Positions 23,822 through 42,007 of a stretch of 64,000 nucleotides of DNA are shown here, in pieces; position 1 is the first letter of the stretch; the number at the start of each line of letters is the position of its first letter. This DNA comes from Brachionus plicatilis (lineage: Eukaryota > Rotifera > Eurotatoria > Ploima > Brachionidae): the NCBI GenBank assembly GCA_010279815.1, contig QEOQ01000670.1, forward strand, positions 374,716 to 438,715, read 5' to 3'. Position numbers and translations under genes: made by a program. A model generated the notes under the pieces. That model was not told where the DNA came from and ran no database searches. It saw only the letters and a list, made by a program, of their open reading frames with translations.

Positions 23822-24397
23822 TGTAGTGCATCGCGTGGTTTTCTGATCCATCACGATTGAGTGGTTTTTGATCAATCTTCGGTTGTTGATTTGCTTGACT
23901 GTTGTACGATCGAAAGAGAGGTCCCTATGACACTTTCCAATGCCTTTTTTTTATACTTTTCAATATACGGAAAAACTAGACTACTCTGTGCTCGAGTTGG
24001 TTAGCTTGTGACCAAGTCTTTCGCCTAGTTCCTAGAGTCTCAAAGAACGAAGCAATAGGATTTTTTATAATAGGATACTTTTCAGTAACCTATATAATTG
24101 AGCTATAAGATACTTTTCAATATCTTATTCAGGAAAGTTAAATAAGATTAAATTTTCTTTCTAAGATTTTATTTAAATTTTTTTAGTTATCTAATTGAAA
24201 ACAGAACTTAAACTTTATAGCTTTTTCAGAAAATATTTTTAAATATTTTCAAAATTAAAATATTTAAAAATAATATGTAATAAATTTCAAACATTAGTTG
24301 ATCCGACAAGTTTTTATTTAATGCAAATCTTTGTTTAATTTTTTATAAGAAAATAAAAAAACTTAAAACAATTTAAAAATTTAATTTGCCACTAAAA
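23822..24397. other. Intergenic patch of higher sequence complexity
   Basis: About 23822-24060 is markedly less AT-rich than the surroundings, without any convincing ORF. A weak A-box-like word (CTCGAGTTGGTTA near 23991) hints at a tRNA-derived SINE, but no matching B box was found. The rest is AT-rich 3' flank of the ABCC gene. Confidence 0.35.
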
Positions 24398-30771
<6,374 letters not shown>

Positions 30772-32075
30772 TAACAAGTTTTTTTCATCTAATTTTCCAA
30801 CTTATCCAAAATTCTAGAGTTAATTAAAATTTTTTTTCTTATATAATACTCTCATAAAAATAACATTTAGTTGATTTTATTTAAAGAGATAATTTTTTAT
30901 CTAAGAAATAGTAAGCGAATAGTTAGTGACTAACATTTCTTAGCTAACAATTTTAAATAGAATTATCTATTTAAACAACTGTCTAAGCCTTATATAATTT
31001 TACAACAAAGAATGCTCTGTAATTAAAATTTTAAATTATAAATTAAATTTTTTAAATAATTTAATGGATTAACTGGTCATTAACCATAACTATTTTGAGT
31101 GTGGTCTAAATTCTTCAGAGATCAAAATTTAAAATTAGAATAAATGAAGATTTAAAAAAAAAGGTCTTGAATTATTTTTATTTTAGATACATAACAGGAG
31201 TGAAAACGCTATTTTAAAAGAAGGATACAATATTTCCTTCAATTTTAAAATCGTTTAAAATTTTCAGTTTTAAATTTGATCAGCGGTTTAGATTTTATAA
31301 CCTTTTATTTTATCTGTCTGTTGTAATTTCAACTTATCATGAAAGTTAATGCAAAAATTTAAAATTTTCATTCGTCATGTTAAAGCTGCATGTTTAAGAG
31401 TTTAAATTTTTTGGTAATGTTCAGAATAAAAATATTTCGTATTCATTAGATTTTTGTTTAATGCTAAATTTAAAACCAAAATTGAAAAGAACTTTTTTTT
31501 AGAACTTCTTTAATAAAATACATTAATCTTTTTTCGAATTAAATTGTTCGATATTTCTTTTTTTTTTTCATTAAGTATAAAAATTGACAAATTTGTACCA
31601 AATGAAAACTGATTCTGGAAGTTTGAAGCTTTTATATCTATTCCAATTCGATTTTTTGTCAATAAATTTTTTCAGTAAAAAAAAATCATTATTTAAAATT
31701 TTAACAAATCTAGATAATTTAAATAATCCAATAATTTATAATTAATAAATAATTTAAATTACATAATTTAATCGAAGAAAATACATATGATTTAAATTCC
31801 TTTACACTAATTTATCTTTCTGAATAAAAAAATGATAGAAAAAAAATCAAATAGAAATATGAATTGATAAAGAACTTCAATTAGCTATTTATTTAAACCT
31901 TTTTAAATTCTGATTTTTATTAAAAAAAAAAAACAAAATTAAAATGATTACATTTAAAGTAATTAAAAATTTTTCAACTACTTAAGTTGTTTTTTACATT
32001 TACTGTTAAACTAGCTGGTAAATAAAAAATTCTAATTTTAATAACTTTTTAATTAATATTAAAATATTTTTTTGG
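30772..32075. other. Intergenic AT-rich DNA upstream of the ABCC gene
   Basis: Presumed ABCC promoter plus the 3' flank of the PPxY-protein gene. No ORF or repeat that I can support. Confidence 0.4.
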
Positions 32076-32705
32076 CTATATCGTTTTACTTCCTATGACC
32101 TGGTCATAAGACGGAGGAATTTCATCATTTTCAGAGTCAATTTTTTCTTTATTCCACTCTTTGATATCGCTTTCCAAACACAAATTCACATCACCTTGTT
32201 GATTTAGAATGCATCTTAGGTTTTTGTCTGCACTTGAACTGCCATCTAGATAGTTACATAAATTTGTCGGATTTAAAACAATGTCTGTAAAATTATTTTG
32301 ATTATCTTCTGGTTTATTCGGACCTAAGAATCGAGATAGATCATTGAACTTTCGATTAATTTTTTTACATTGACCCGAATCAACACTATAAGCCAAGTTA
32401 TCAAAATAATTAGCTTGATTATTCGATATGTAGTTTAAAATCTCGCTATTTGACGAAGAAAAGTCATTTTCTTCATAGTCCGAATTGCTACAGTCCGAGG
32501 AAAGTTCATTTGAAAAACAATCAAAACCACTAGCACCACTATTAGACTGTCTGGTTGGCCTTCGAGCTCGTTTGCAGCACAAAATTCGGTTATGGACACA
32601 AATCTGGACACATTTGACCACAATAAGAACCAAAATAATGCAAATTATTGATGATAAAAGAATAATTAGAACAAAAACAAATTGAATATAGTCATCTGTA
32701 TCCAT
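32076..32705 (-). CDS. Single-pass membrane protein with C-terminal PPxY motif, function unknown
   Basis: 209 aa. One strong transmembrane segment (about residues 8-31) follows a short acidic N-terminus and is followed by a Cys/Arg-rich juxtamembrane stretch (CVHNRILCCKRARR), suggesting a cytoplasmic, possibly palmitoylated side. The tail is Ser/Asn/Asp-rich and ends with IPPSYDQV, a PPxY ligand for WW domains of Nedd4-type ubiquitin ligases. I do not recognise a named family. The ATG at 32705 may not be the true start: TTAG just upstream is a possible acceptor, and a 22-nt segment near 32787-32808 is framed by good AG and GT sites, so an upstream extracellular exon is possible. Confidence 0.6.
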   Translation of the reverse strand: MDTDDYIQFVFVLIILLSSIICIILVLIVVKCVQICVHNRILCCKRARRPTRQSNSGASGFDCFSNELSSDCSNSDYEENDFSSSNSEILNYISNNQANYFDNLAYSVDSGQCKKINRKFNDLSRFLGPNKPEDNQNNFTDIVLNPTNLCNYLDGSSSADKNLRCILNQQGDVNLCLESDIKEWNKEKIDSENDEIPPSYDQVIGSKTI

Positions 32706-34381
32706 AAACCTGCCTAATTAGTTGAAAATTTTACCAAATTTTTTTAAACCAATTTTTTTTTAAACCATAAGTTTTTATAAATCTACCATTTCTTGCTTCA
32801 ATAAATGTCTAAACAAAAATAATTAGCAATTTTAAATTGTAGTAATTTTTTTTGACCATCTTGATGAGCCTAGATTTATTTTTGAAATAAAAAAAAATTT
32901 TTATCTATTTTTCCTCAGGAACGAGACAAAACAAAACATGTAACATTTTTAGAAGAAAAATTTTAAAATGAGATAAATAGACGAAGGCTTAATTTTTGGT
33001 AGAAAAAAGTTTCAAGAGAAAGTGATTTTTAAATTTGACTTTTTGAGTCAAAATTAACATTTTGAATGAAATAAAAAAAAATTTGTTAAAAATAATCGGT
33101 CAGTCGGTCAATATTTTATATGCTTGAACAAAAAAATCGAAATTTTATGCACTAGACTTGTAAATAGCATCTATTTTCTTGAACTCGTTTGAGAAAAAAT
33201 TTTGACGTTTCTTATCGATTTATGTGGAAAAATGAATAATAAACGCATTCTCAAGACAAAAAGAGCTTAATCCTGTATGATTTTTGGTTCGTAGACCTAA
33301 ATAAGTTCATTAAATTTGTAGACGTGAATTTGACAAAGAAGCCTGTTACACATTTATCTATTTTGATTCTAAATAAATAAAATATTTTATTTAAAACACG
33401 CTTTAATCTTTGATACAAAAATTTTAAATCTCATTTAAATTAAAAAAATATTTTTTATGTTGTCTAGCAACTCTCATTTGACACTTATTTTATCAGGTGA
33501 AATCATAAGATCACTAATTTTTGTAATTTTCAATAATTAAATATTAATTTCTCAAATTCCTTATTTAGAAATTATTTTAAACAAATTTTCAAAATATGTT
33601 TTTTATTACTTCAATCTTTGGTATTCAATGATTAATTTTATAGTATTAAACTATTTTAGTTATAGTCAAGCATTTTTTAGACTGACAATCTTTTGACTAG
33701 AATTGATGATTATGATTAATTTTGTAAGAATCTAATTTTAACAAATATTCACCTGGAAAAATATTTTAAATAGGTTGAGATATATTTATATATTAAAAAA
33801 AGCATCAAGTTTTCCTATCATAGCTTTTGTTTCCTCCACAAGCTCAAATTATCATCGTTTATTTTTTTTAATTTTTTACATTAAAATTTTAATTTTGGAA
33901 AAAAATTAAATTGAAAATTTATTCTCCTTTTTTAAATTTGAAGAAAAAATTTAAAAATATGAAAATTAAATTGATTAAATAATTAAATAGATGAAATAAA
34001 TTACTTATTCTAAAAAATTTGAATCTTATAAATTAATATTTGACTTGAAAAATAAATATCAATTCGAACTTTATTTAGTCTTACAGTTTTTCAATCTCTA
34101 TGACCCACCCAACAAGTACAATATGAATTTTAAATGATTTTTTATTTAAAACCAATTATGAAAATTTAATTTTAAATTAATCTAATAATTTTACTTTTAA
34201 CATAGAAAACCATATTTTCATTTCATACGTAAATCAAAATTTATTAAAGAGAGGTAAATAAAATTGAGGAAGCTTCAACAAAATTTTATTAAATTTAATA
34301 AAAAATCTTCAACCATAAAAATAAAATTTCTGTTTAAACTAAAAATATTTGCTTAGTCAGCGTGTTTTGCATCCGAAAAAA
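32706..34381. other. Intergenic AT-rich DNA
   Basis: Apart from the possible mini-exon near 32787-32808, nothing recognisable; 33100-33360 is slightly less AT-rich but has no open frame of note. Confidence 0.4.
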
Positions 34382-35779
34382 TTATAATTGTTTTTTTGGT
34401 AAACCAAATGAAGATTTTGACGATGACTGAGCCACCATTTTTTCTATTAAGACTTTTATAAAAACAAATATTAGCACTATTGATCCTTTAACAAGTGGAG
34501 AACCATTCCAAAAAATTAACACAAAATAATAAATTGATGGAATTAAAGTAACACATAACCAAAATATGGAGTTGTACAAGTCATATTTGTTCAATTTGAA
34601 TTTATGCTTGCTAACCCCCAATTTGTCAAAACTACCAGTTTTATGGTAAACATCAAAAATTTCATCCTTAAAAAAAATAAGTCCCAAAATAAATTTTTTT
34701 AAAAGTTAAATACTTTATCCTGATATAATCTTAACAAAAATTCGGAACATTTTTTTTCATCGTCAGTCGGCAATATATCGATTGGTATGCGACGAATGAA
34801 TATTTGCGCATTCAATGGGATTCCATCTTTCATATGCATGAATGTTGGGGAACATCCATCCACATCATCAATAGCTATTGTGATGTCATACATATATTCA
34901 ACTTTAATTAACTTTATAAAATTTGTTTTATTCTTCATAAGTTTATCTACTTTTTCCTTTCAGTTGTGATACCATTAAATTGAATCCCTTTGCTCTAGGC
35001 AATAAATGATGTTTTAGAATTGGTAAACCCTTTTCTTTAGCCACTTTCATGCTTTCTTCATATTTTTCTTTGGTATACCGGGTACCTTCACAAAATATTG
35101 ACACCTATGGTATTATTTTAAATGGTTGTTAATTATTATTTTTTGTGTTTATTTACCGAATAAGGCAAATCTTTCGGATAATCTAAAATATTTTCCATAT
35201 CTTCTACCAAGGTTTTGTAATCAGTATCCCACACTCTTTTGATAAACACGTATTCTCCAAACAACCATGACCAACCAAGAATGGGAATGTATTTCAACGA
35301 GTCCTTCATGACCACTTTAGATCCCTTTTAATTATTTAAAACATTGAATTATTAGTTAAAAAAAGCCTACGCCAAGTAGTCCCAATTGCTGGCATATGAT
35401 CAAGCCAAATGCCCAATCAACATCGTATTTATGGTTCAGTACACAAAAACAGTTCTCTTTTCCAAGCATTTTAAAATCTTCATCTTTAATATAAAATGTG
35501 GTCTCGGTTCCTGACCACCAGTGAGCTATACTCGGGATTGCTTTTTAAATTTTATTTACTTGAAAATTCTTTAATTTTATCATAAATTCTATCTGTCTTA
35601 CCTGAGTACAAGCTGTACGATAGATAATAAATTATTCGTTTGTAAAGATGCTTGCTAAAAGGTCTTATGAAGACAAATGTTAACAACTGAAAAAAATTTA
35701 TTATTAAACCACTGAGAAGAAAGGCATATGACAATAAAATTTGAGGTAAAAACCACTTTTTGAATTCTTTCAGATCCAT
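34382..35779 (-). CDS. AGPAT3/4-type lysophospholipid acyltransferase, copy A (6 exons)
   Basis: Exons 35602-35779, 35371-35540, 35157-35324, 34951-35104, 34714-34901 and 34382-34666 give 380 aa, matching the ~378 of animal AGPAT3/4. These ER enzymes transfer acyl chains from acyl-CoA to lysophosphatidic acid and related acceptors. Visible: N-terminal membrane segment (LLSGLIINFFQLLTF), catalytic NHKYDVD (the NHx4D motif), GGSKVVMKDSLKYIPILGW, the acceptor-binding CEGTRYT, the LPRAKGF block, and two C-terminal hydrophobic segments. The usual IDKGSAYG-like block near the C-terminus is missing, replaced by a Ser/Lys tail. Tandem with copy B about 0.7 kb upstream on the same strand, but with independent 5' ends. 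Confidence 0.9.
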
Positions 35780-36475
35780 AATTCAAATCTAAATAATTGA
35801 AAAAAAAATTAAAATTTTTTTTGTTCAAACATTTTAAAAGCGAGTATAAACTTTGATCAGAAAATTTATCTCATAAATAAAGTCTTGACAAGAGCCTCTC
35901 AAAATTTATCCCTTCTAGTCTATCCTTTTAAAAATAAATTTTACAAAAATAGCATTTTTTTTGCAAACATAATTTTAAATTTAATTTATATGTGGCATTT
36001 TTTTTTGTAAATAAAAAACAAAAGAAAAATTAAAGTATTTTAATATATTATGATGTAAGGTAATTGGTAAAAGTTGTTCGTTTTTCAATATTTATTAAAT
36101 AGCTTTTTTCAGAATGATTACTAAAATATAATGATTAATCAAAATTTAAAATAAATTCAATATCAAAACTAGGTTAACTAATTTAGTTAATGCGCCCTTA
36201 ACAAAAAAATCTAGTATCACGAAAGCCGAATATTAATTGTTTAATTAGCTTAGCTATTTTTTAAAAATAATTTGACACTAATAAAGTTATTTAAGTTCAA
36301 CAACTAGTTTTTAATTAAATGACTAAACAAATTCGGTTTAAAATAATCTATTGTAATTATATCTTTGAAAAAAATTTGCATATCATTATTAGTTTTGTTT
36401 GAGATAAGGGTGTAATTGTTTATTTAAAATTCAATCTTAAAATTTATAAAATACTAAAAATAAATTTGATCAACT
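35780..36475. other. Spacer between the two AGPAT genes
   Basis: AT-rich. It must hold the 3' UTR of copy B and the promoter of copy A. No other feature seen. Confidence 0.4.
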
Positions 36476-37797
36476 CTATTCTTTTTTTGTCTCAGCTTCT
36501 TTTAGACCATACTTTGAGCCCTTGTCTATTTTACTGATTCCAACAAACATTTCAGCCAAAAAATTCACTTTGAACAGAAAATTAGAATATTTAATTAATT
36601 CATCAAAATTTAAATTTACTTGATAAAAGTATAATTGCTAAAACACTATTCATTAATAATGACGCATTGGTTGCAAAAAGGTATAACCAATATAGTGCTG
36701 GTACACCTAAAAGCGTTGACCAAAATAAAGCAATGTATAAATCATAATAATTTTTTGCTAATTCGTATTTTTGGACACCCAAAGATTCAAAAGTACCATT
36801 CTTGGCAAATACATCGTATATTTCATCTTTTTCCTGATAAAATTTGTGAATAAATTTGGCAGATTCTTCCTCGTCAGTGGGAACCTGAGACATTGGAATT
36901 CGGCGAATGAATATTTCACCTTTTAATTGAATACCTTTTCGTATTGTATTCACATCAGCTCTGGCACCGTTTCTCTCAACAATACCAACATTTAAATCAT
37001 AAATAGCACCGACTAAAATATATAAAAAAAATTTTGTTTTCCATTTTTTAAATTTATGCATTCACCTCTGTCTTGTGCACCGCGAGCAATTATGGAGAAG
37101 CCTTTAGTTCTGGGCAGCAAGTGGTGCTTTAATTCAGGCAGGGCTTTTGCCCGAGCAATTTTCATGCTTTCTTCATGCTTAAATTTGGTAAATCTAGTAC
37201 CTTCACAGAACATCAAAACATTGAAAAAATATCCATCCGGATACAGTGCTAAATTTTTGTCCAGTCCTTCTTTTAACTTTTGTTTATCACTTTCCCATTT
37301 TCTATCTATAAATATAGACTCGGTAAATACCCAGCACCAGCCGATCAATGGAACAAATCGAAGTGAAGATTTTCCTATAATTTTAGATCCCTTTAAAAAA
37401 AAAAGTTTATTCCACATAAAATAATTAAAAATTTAACTTAATTAACCCCCAGTATGCCCAATCTTTGGCACACAATCCAGCCTATCAGCCAATCGATGTC
37501 GTATTTGTGGTTCATGATGCATATAAAATGCTCGTGGGTTATTTTATCAAAGCTTTCTTTGTCTATATAGATATGAACATCGGTACCTGACCAGTATTGA
37601 CCTAAGAATGTTAAATTTGACCAAAAACTATATGCTAATAAATAATTTATTTTTCTGTAAAGTTTTAAATTAAATGGACGGACAATTAAATACGAGAGGA
37701 ATTGTAATAAGTTGACAATGAGACCACTTCCAAAAAAAATGTAAACTATCATTAATTGAACAGGCAAAAGGCTCTTTATTTGACCCAAAACACTCAT
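36476..37797 (-). CDS. AGPAT3/4-type lysophospholipid acyltransferase, copy B (4 exons)
   Basis: Exons 37447-37797, 37066-37390, 36620-37012 and 36476-36567 give 386 aa with agreeing phases. Motifs: NHKYDID (catalytic His and Asp), GGSKIIGKSSLRFVPLIGW, CEGTRFTKFKHEESM, LPRTKGF, the RRIPMSQVPTDEE block and a C-terminal SKIDKGSKYG close to the animal consensus, so copy B is the more conserved paralogue. Two introns coincide in position with copy A (before GGSK and before the IYDL region). Copy A has three introns B lacks, and B has one near its C-terminus that A lacks. The first exon starts just downstream of a CTG/GTT-rich 5' leader. Confidence 0.92.
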
Positions 37798-38367
37798 TTT
37801 TTGCTGTTGTTGCTGTCAGGTATTTTAATTTATGTAGACTGAGCTCTATTTTTCATTTAAAATATACGTTCGAATTTATAATATTTTTTATATAGTATGT
37901 ATACACAAGCTTTAAATTTTGAATTTTTTTCTAATAAACGTTTCTAAGAAATAGTAAATGAAATTAGTCACAATTATTTTTATTAAGATTGGCTCAACTA
38001 TTGATTTTTAAAACAATGATAATTACCAAAATTTCAGAACAACACAACAAATTTAAATAGTTAAAGTTTTACTTTATTACTTATATAATCATAATTTATA
38101 AAAAGCATTGGCCTGGATCAAATATTTATTTCAATAGTGTTTTTCATAGTAAATTAATATTCCGAGTAAATAATTAATAATTAAAATTTTATATTCTTTA
38201 TTTTTTTTTTCATTCTAAACACTTCAAATTTAAAAAAATTTTAAATTATTTGTTTTTTTTCAACTTAAATCATTCCACTGATTAAGTTTATGATAAAGTA
38301 GTTTAAAAAGCATGTAAAATTGTTATTGAGTACAATTAATTATTAATACCTAACCAACAATTTGTAA
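37798..38367. other. Intergenic DNA upstream of AGPAT copy B
   Basis: Presumed promoter region of copy B. AT-rich, nothing else recognised. Confidence 0.4.
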
Positions 38368-39241
38368 TAACGTAATTGCTCGATTTTAGTGACTATTTAT
38401 CGAACACCGGTTTTCATTTTGACCTTTTTCGACTAATGCGACATGTCACTATAGTCGAAAAAGGCCTAAAAATGACGATTTTTACAAAATTTAGTGTCTA
38501 AGTTAGTGACATGTCACTATAGTCAAAAAAATTTTAAATATCGATTTAAAATTGTAAATTATGATTAAAAAAGTTTTGTATTGATAGATTTGTTTATTTT
38601 TAATACATTTAACAACATATGGAAAGTTTTTTTTTCTATTTAACTTTTTTGAAATTTTGAAATTACGTTGTTTAATTTAAACTCAATACTTAAGCATGTT
38701 ACATTTTGAAATATAATTACGCAATTATTTCTAAAAATGTAAAAGAGAAAAAAAAACTTGCTGTATGTTATTATATTAAACATATATATACAATTTCAAC
38801 AAAACCAAAATTTCAATTATATAAAAATTCATTCTTGAATATTTTATTCATCGTTTTTTTTATATCAAAGTTTCAATTAAGATTTTCTAATCGTTAACTT
38901 CAAAGTAGAAGTTAACGATTGCCTTTTATTACGAAAACCTTAAAAAGTATTATAAATAAAAAGGTTATTTGATTAATTGATTGAAATTTCTAATGTAAAC
39001 ACATGATAAGTTAAATCACATTCATTTCTAGCAGTAATCAACTAACATAAAATTTTAGGTTAAATTTTCGACAATTTTATTTAAAAATTTTTATTTAAAT
39101 AGATTTTTATCCGCTGATTCAGAAAAATATTAATATTGAGCTTTTTTTAGTTTAAATTAATTCTTTATCACGACCTCTTAGTTTTTTATCCTTTACTTTA
39201 TTCCTATACTTTAATAATTTTAATAACAATAATTAATTAAG

Positions 39242-39385
39242 ATGTTAAAATCGCAAAATGAACAGGAAAACGAAATACGTCGTTCATATACAATGGCATT
39301 CAAAAGAGCCGCAATTAGGCATTACGAAACATATAAAAATTTAACTGATATTTTTTTATCCTTAAATTTTATGTTTGTTGATTGA
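39242..39385 (+). pseudogene. N-terminal HTH remnant of the transposase
   Basis: A 47-codon ORF with RRSYTMAFKRAAIRHYETYK, which resembles the first DNA-binding helices of pogo/Tigger and Brinker-type HTH domains (K/R-R-S-Y-x2-x-F-K). It then runs into a non-conserved end and a stop, where either an intron or a deletion begins. Confidence 0.5.
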
Positions 39386-39478
39386 TGTTATAATAAGGGA
39401 TTGATTGTTTTAATTGGTAACTAAATACGCCTTTACAAGAGAAACAAAATCAATTAGTCAATTAAGCTTTTAACTTAT

Positions 39479-39681
39479 ATAGCTCCATCCAAGTCGTCAA
39501 CCAAAACTAAATCACCAGCTCCATACAAGTCTTCAACCAAAACTAAGTCACCAGCTCCATCCAAGTCGAGTGCTTTTTCCAGATCACAAGCTCTATCCAA
39601 GTCGTCAGCTAAACCAAAGTCACCAGCTCCATCAGAGTCGAATGTTTTTGAAATAGTACTGGAATCAAAAAATTGTTTTTA
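39479..39681 (+). repeat. Coding-frame minisatellite (about 36-bp unit) inside the transposon
   Basis: Roughly three to four degenerate copies of a 36-bp unit translate to APSKSSTKTKSP-like repeats, giving a basic Ser/Pro/Lys tract of the type seen in disordered DNA-binding linkers. TATATAG just before it could be a splice acceptor. Confidence 0.6.
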
Positions 39682-39705
39682 ATGCAATTTTTTTTTTTTG
39701 CATCC

Positions 39706-39822
39706 AGTTCCGAAAAAGATGCTTGGATTTCATGTGAAAAATGCGAAAATTCGATCTGTGGAAATTGTTTGCCAAAGAGTTTTAAACAAGATAATTCATT
39801 TTATTGTCCAAACTGTAAATAA
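39706..39822 (+). pseudogene. C-terminal Cys-rich zinc module of the transposase
   Basis: 38 residues ending at a TAA, with the pattern W-x2-C-x2-C-x4-C-x2-C-LP-x10-YCPNC. This looks like a truncated PHD/RING-type or transposase-tail zinc finger. The frame differs from a simple join to the preceding segment, so an intron or indel lies between. Confidence 0.45.
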
Positions 39823-40263
39823 CATTAAGATATTTTAAGATCTTTAGACAATAACTTTTTTTACTTTTATAGTTAAAATTTTGATTTTATATTCTTTCGT
39901 AAAATTCATTAATAAATAAAAATTTTCTTAATAGTTAAACACTTTCTCGTAATCCAGACAAAAACTAATAAAAAATATTTGAATTACTTAAAAAATAATT
40001 TTTAAGCCTTTTTTTTTGACTATAGTGACATGTCACTAACTTAGACACTAAATTTTGTAAAAATCGTTATTTTTAGGCTTTTTTCGACCAATGCGACATG
40101 TCACTTTAGTCGAAAAAGGTCAAAATGAAAACCAGTGTTCGATAAATAGTGAAATGTGACTATAAATAGAGTGACATCTCACTAAAATCGAGCAATTACG
40201 TTATATTTAACAATGTGAAAACTTTGTACAAAAATTACAATACAAAAATAAAAACTGAAATAA

Positions 40264-40627
40264 CGGGTGTTGAATAAAAAATGGCAGAAAAGTTAAGTTT
40301 AATTTGCTATAAGAGAGGACAAAGACCTTTCCCAATTTTTTTCAAAATTTAAAATCAGGCTGATCCTGGCTTTGAAATAAATAGAATAAAGTTGAATGTT
40401 CGATAGGTTGTCAGTAAAAAATGTACGAAACCATCAAAATTTTTTTTGAAGGTTCAGTTATAATTAAAAAAAATTTTTTTATTTAAGGTTCAAATTCGTA
40501 ATCCGCATATGTGAAAACTCCAAAATTGAATCCTAAGATAGCTTGGACGTTTTTCATTTCCTGAACCTTAAATAAAAAAATTTTTATGATAAAATTAATT
40601 TTGTGCCATTTTTTATTCTACACCTGT
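40264..40627. mobile_element. Small TIR element (AGGTGTAGAATAAAAAATGG ends)
   Basis: Left end ACGGGTGTTGAATAAAAAA and right end complementary to ACAGGTGTAGAATAAAAAA, continuing as ATGGCAnAAAA on both sides. Inner inverted words AAGGTTCAG and CTGAACCTT also occur. Non-coding, about 364 bp. Exact boundaries and flanking duplication are not clear. Confidence 0.55.
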
Positions 40628-40757
40628 TGCACATTTTATACAAATTGTAATTGATATAATAAAGAAAATAAAGTTTGAAATTTTAGCATCAATTGTTAAT
40701 TTTAGCGTTTTTTATTTTAGTTTTAATATTTTTTCGTAATATATATGTTTTCATAAA

Positions 40758-40962
40758 CAGTACTGATTTGACACGTGGATTTTACGTAAATTTAATTTGG
40801 CAAAAAAATGGCAAGTCAGCAAACCTGTAAGAGGGACACACAAATGTTTGGTCTGTCAAAAGCTCAGACATTTGTTCAAAATTATTTTGCCATTTTTTTG
40901 CCAATTAAATTTAGGTAAATTTACGAAAATTTACGTAAAATCCACATGTGAAATCAGTACTG
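40758..40962. mobile_element. 205-bp palindromic MITE, Tc1/mariner type ends
   Basis: TIRs CAGTACTGATTTGACACGTG (left) and CAGTACTGATTTCACATGTG (right, complemented), followed on both sides by GATTTTACGTAAA-like words. TA follows the right end; the left flank is AA, probably a mutated TA. Same family as 51298-51694. Confidence 0.75.
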
Positions 40963-41314
40963 TAAATTAACTGCCGTAAAAATGGCCAGGAGCAGGTTCA
41001 TTTTTTAGTACACTGAACCTTACAAAAATTCTTAACTTTTAATTCTTTAAAATGTATTATTCTTTAATTCTTGAAAAGTATTTAATATTTTCATTTTTTG
41101 GTTCTCCTAAGTTTTTCGAAATATTTCCTCCAGTCTTCAAATAATTCCACCGATTTGTCGGGAATTGAGCCATCTTTTCCCCGGACTTGATTTTCATTGT
41201 TCTACTAAAAGAATTACGAGTTGATGAACTTACCCAATCTGGTTGTTTGGATTTATTCTTTTTTCCAAGGACAAAGTCATTTATTTATTGCAGTGCTTTT
41301 TCGAATTCATTGTA

Positions 41315-42007
41315 TTAGGTTGTTTAATAAGTTTTTTCGTTTTTTTCTAGACTTTATTTATTTATAAAAACTAAAATAAAATATAATTAGTCACTAAAAT
41401 AATTTCCTTCGCTAGAAATACACATCTCCCATCTTTCTGGCAGCATTTTGATCCCTCGCTCGTAGAAACTGACTGGTTTTGAGGTGAAATATTGACTGAT
41501 GTCTTTTTTGATTTCCTCCAAGTCTGAGTAACTTTTTTCACTGAGGAAGTGCTGCATGGATCGGAACAAATGGTAATCTGAAGGAGCTAAGTCTGGTGAA
41601 TAAGCTGGGTGAGATAAGACTTCCCAGCCTAGATTATCTTTCGTACTAGCGTTGTCATTTAAAAGAAACACTTTTCGCTCTCCTTTAGCTCTGTGTGGCT
41701 GTTGTAGCAATTGCGAACATTCAAAGTGTTCTCTCCATAAACCAAACAAATCGATTTGGTAGCCTCTGTCGCATTATTCCTTCGTTAAACTTGAATAACA
41801 TGCAATGGCGGATATGCATTTATTTGTCATACATTTTTATTTAGTTAATTATTTAGAAATTTAAAAAGCAAACATATAATCTTATATATCATTTGAAAGA
41901 ACAAGAGTTGCTCTTTCAAATGATGTACAATATTGCATAAATAAGTTTAATCCTTGATGAGATTTTTTCATTTAAAAATCGACGAAAAAACTTATTAAAC
42001 AACCTAA
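41315..42007. mobile_element. Internally deleted mariner element with 26-bp perfect TIRs
   Basis: 693 bp, flanked by TA at 41313-41314 and 42008-42009. Both ends begin TTAGGTTGTTTAATAAGTTT and stay identical for 26 bp. The length is about half of a full mariner (~1.3 kb), and only the C-terminal third of the transposase remains. Intact TIRs mean it could still be mobilised by a full-length relative. Confidence 0.88.
41387..41749 (-). pseudogene. Mariner (DD34D) transposase C-terminal fragment
   Basis: Contains LLNDNA (second catalytic Asp region) and HPAYSPDLAPSDYHLF, the mariner signature with the third Asp, then a conserved C-terminal helix ending YFSD at the stop. The His of the usual DNARPH is replaced by ASTKD, and the sequence before residue 25 does not match mariner, so the 5' two thirds are lost or frameshifted. 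Confidence 0.85.

Larger units (their letters stand above)
38370..40201 (+). mobile_element. TA-flanked DNA transposon with long TIRs (pogo/Tigger-like, internally deleted)
   Basis: A 1832-bp element flanked by TA (38368-38369, 40202-40203). TIRs begin ACGTAATTGCTCGATTTTAG and run about 170 bp, each carrying repeated blocks with the palindrome GACATGTC next to CACTATAGTC or CACTTTAGTC, likely transposase-binding sites. The interior keeps both ends of a coding region: an N-terminal HTH-like segment (39242-39385), a repetitive S/P/K-rich section (39479-39681) and a C-terminal Cys4-type zinc module (39706-39822). The catalytic DDE domain is absent, so this copy cannot move alone. Assignment to pogo rests on the TA duplication and the HTH flavour. 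Confidence 0.7.

Noticed and set aside
23985..24050. Possible tRNA or tRNA-derived SINE promoter
   Set aside because: Only an A-box-like word is present; no B box at the right spacing and no cloverleaf.
39479..39681. Short repeated units as a CRISPR-like array
   Set aside because: Units are contiguous, in coding frame and in eukaryotic transposon context; no spacers.
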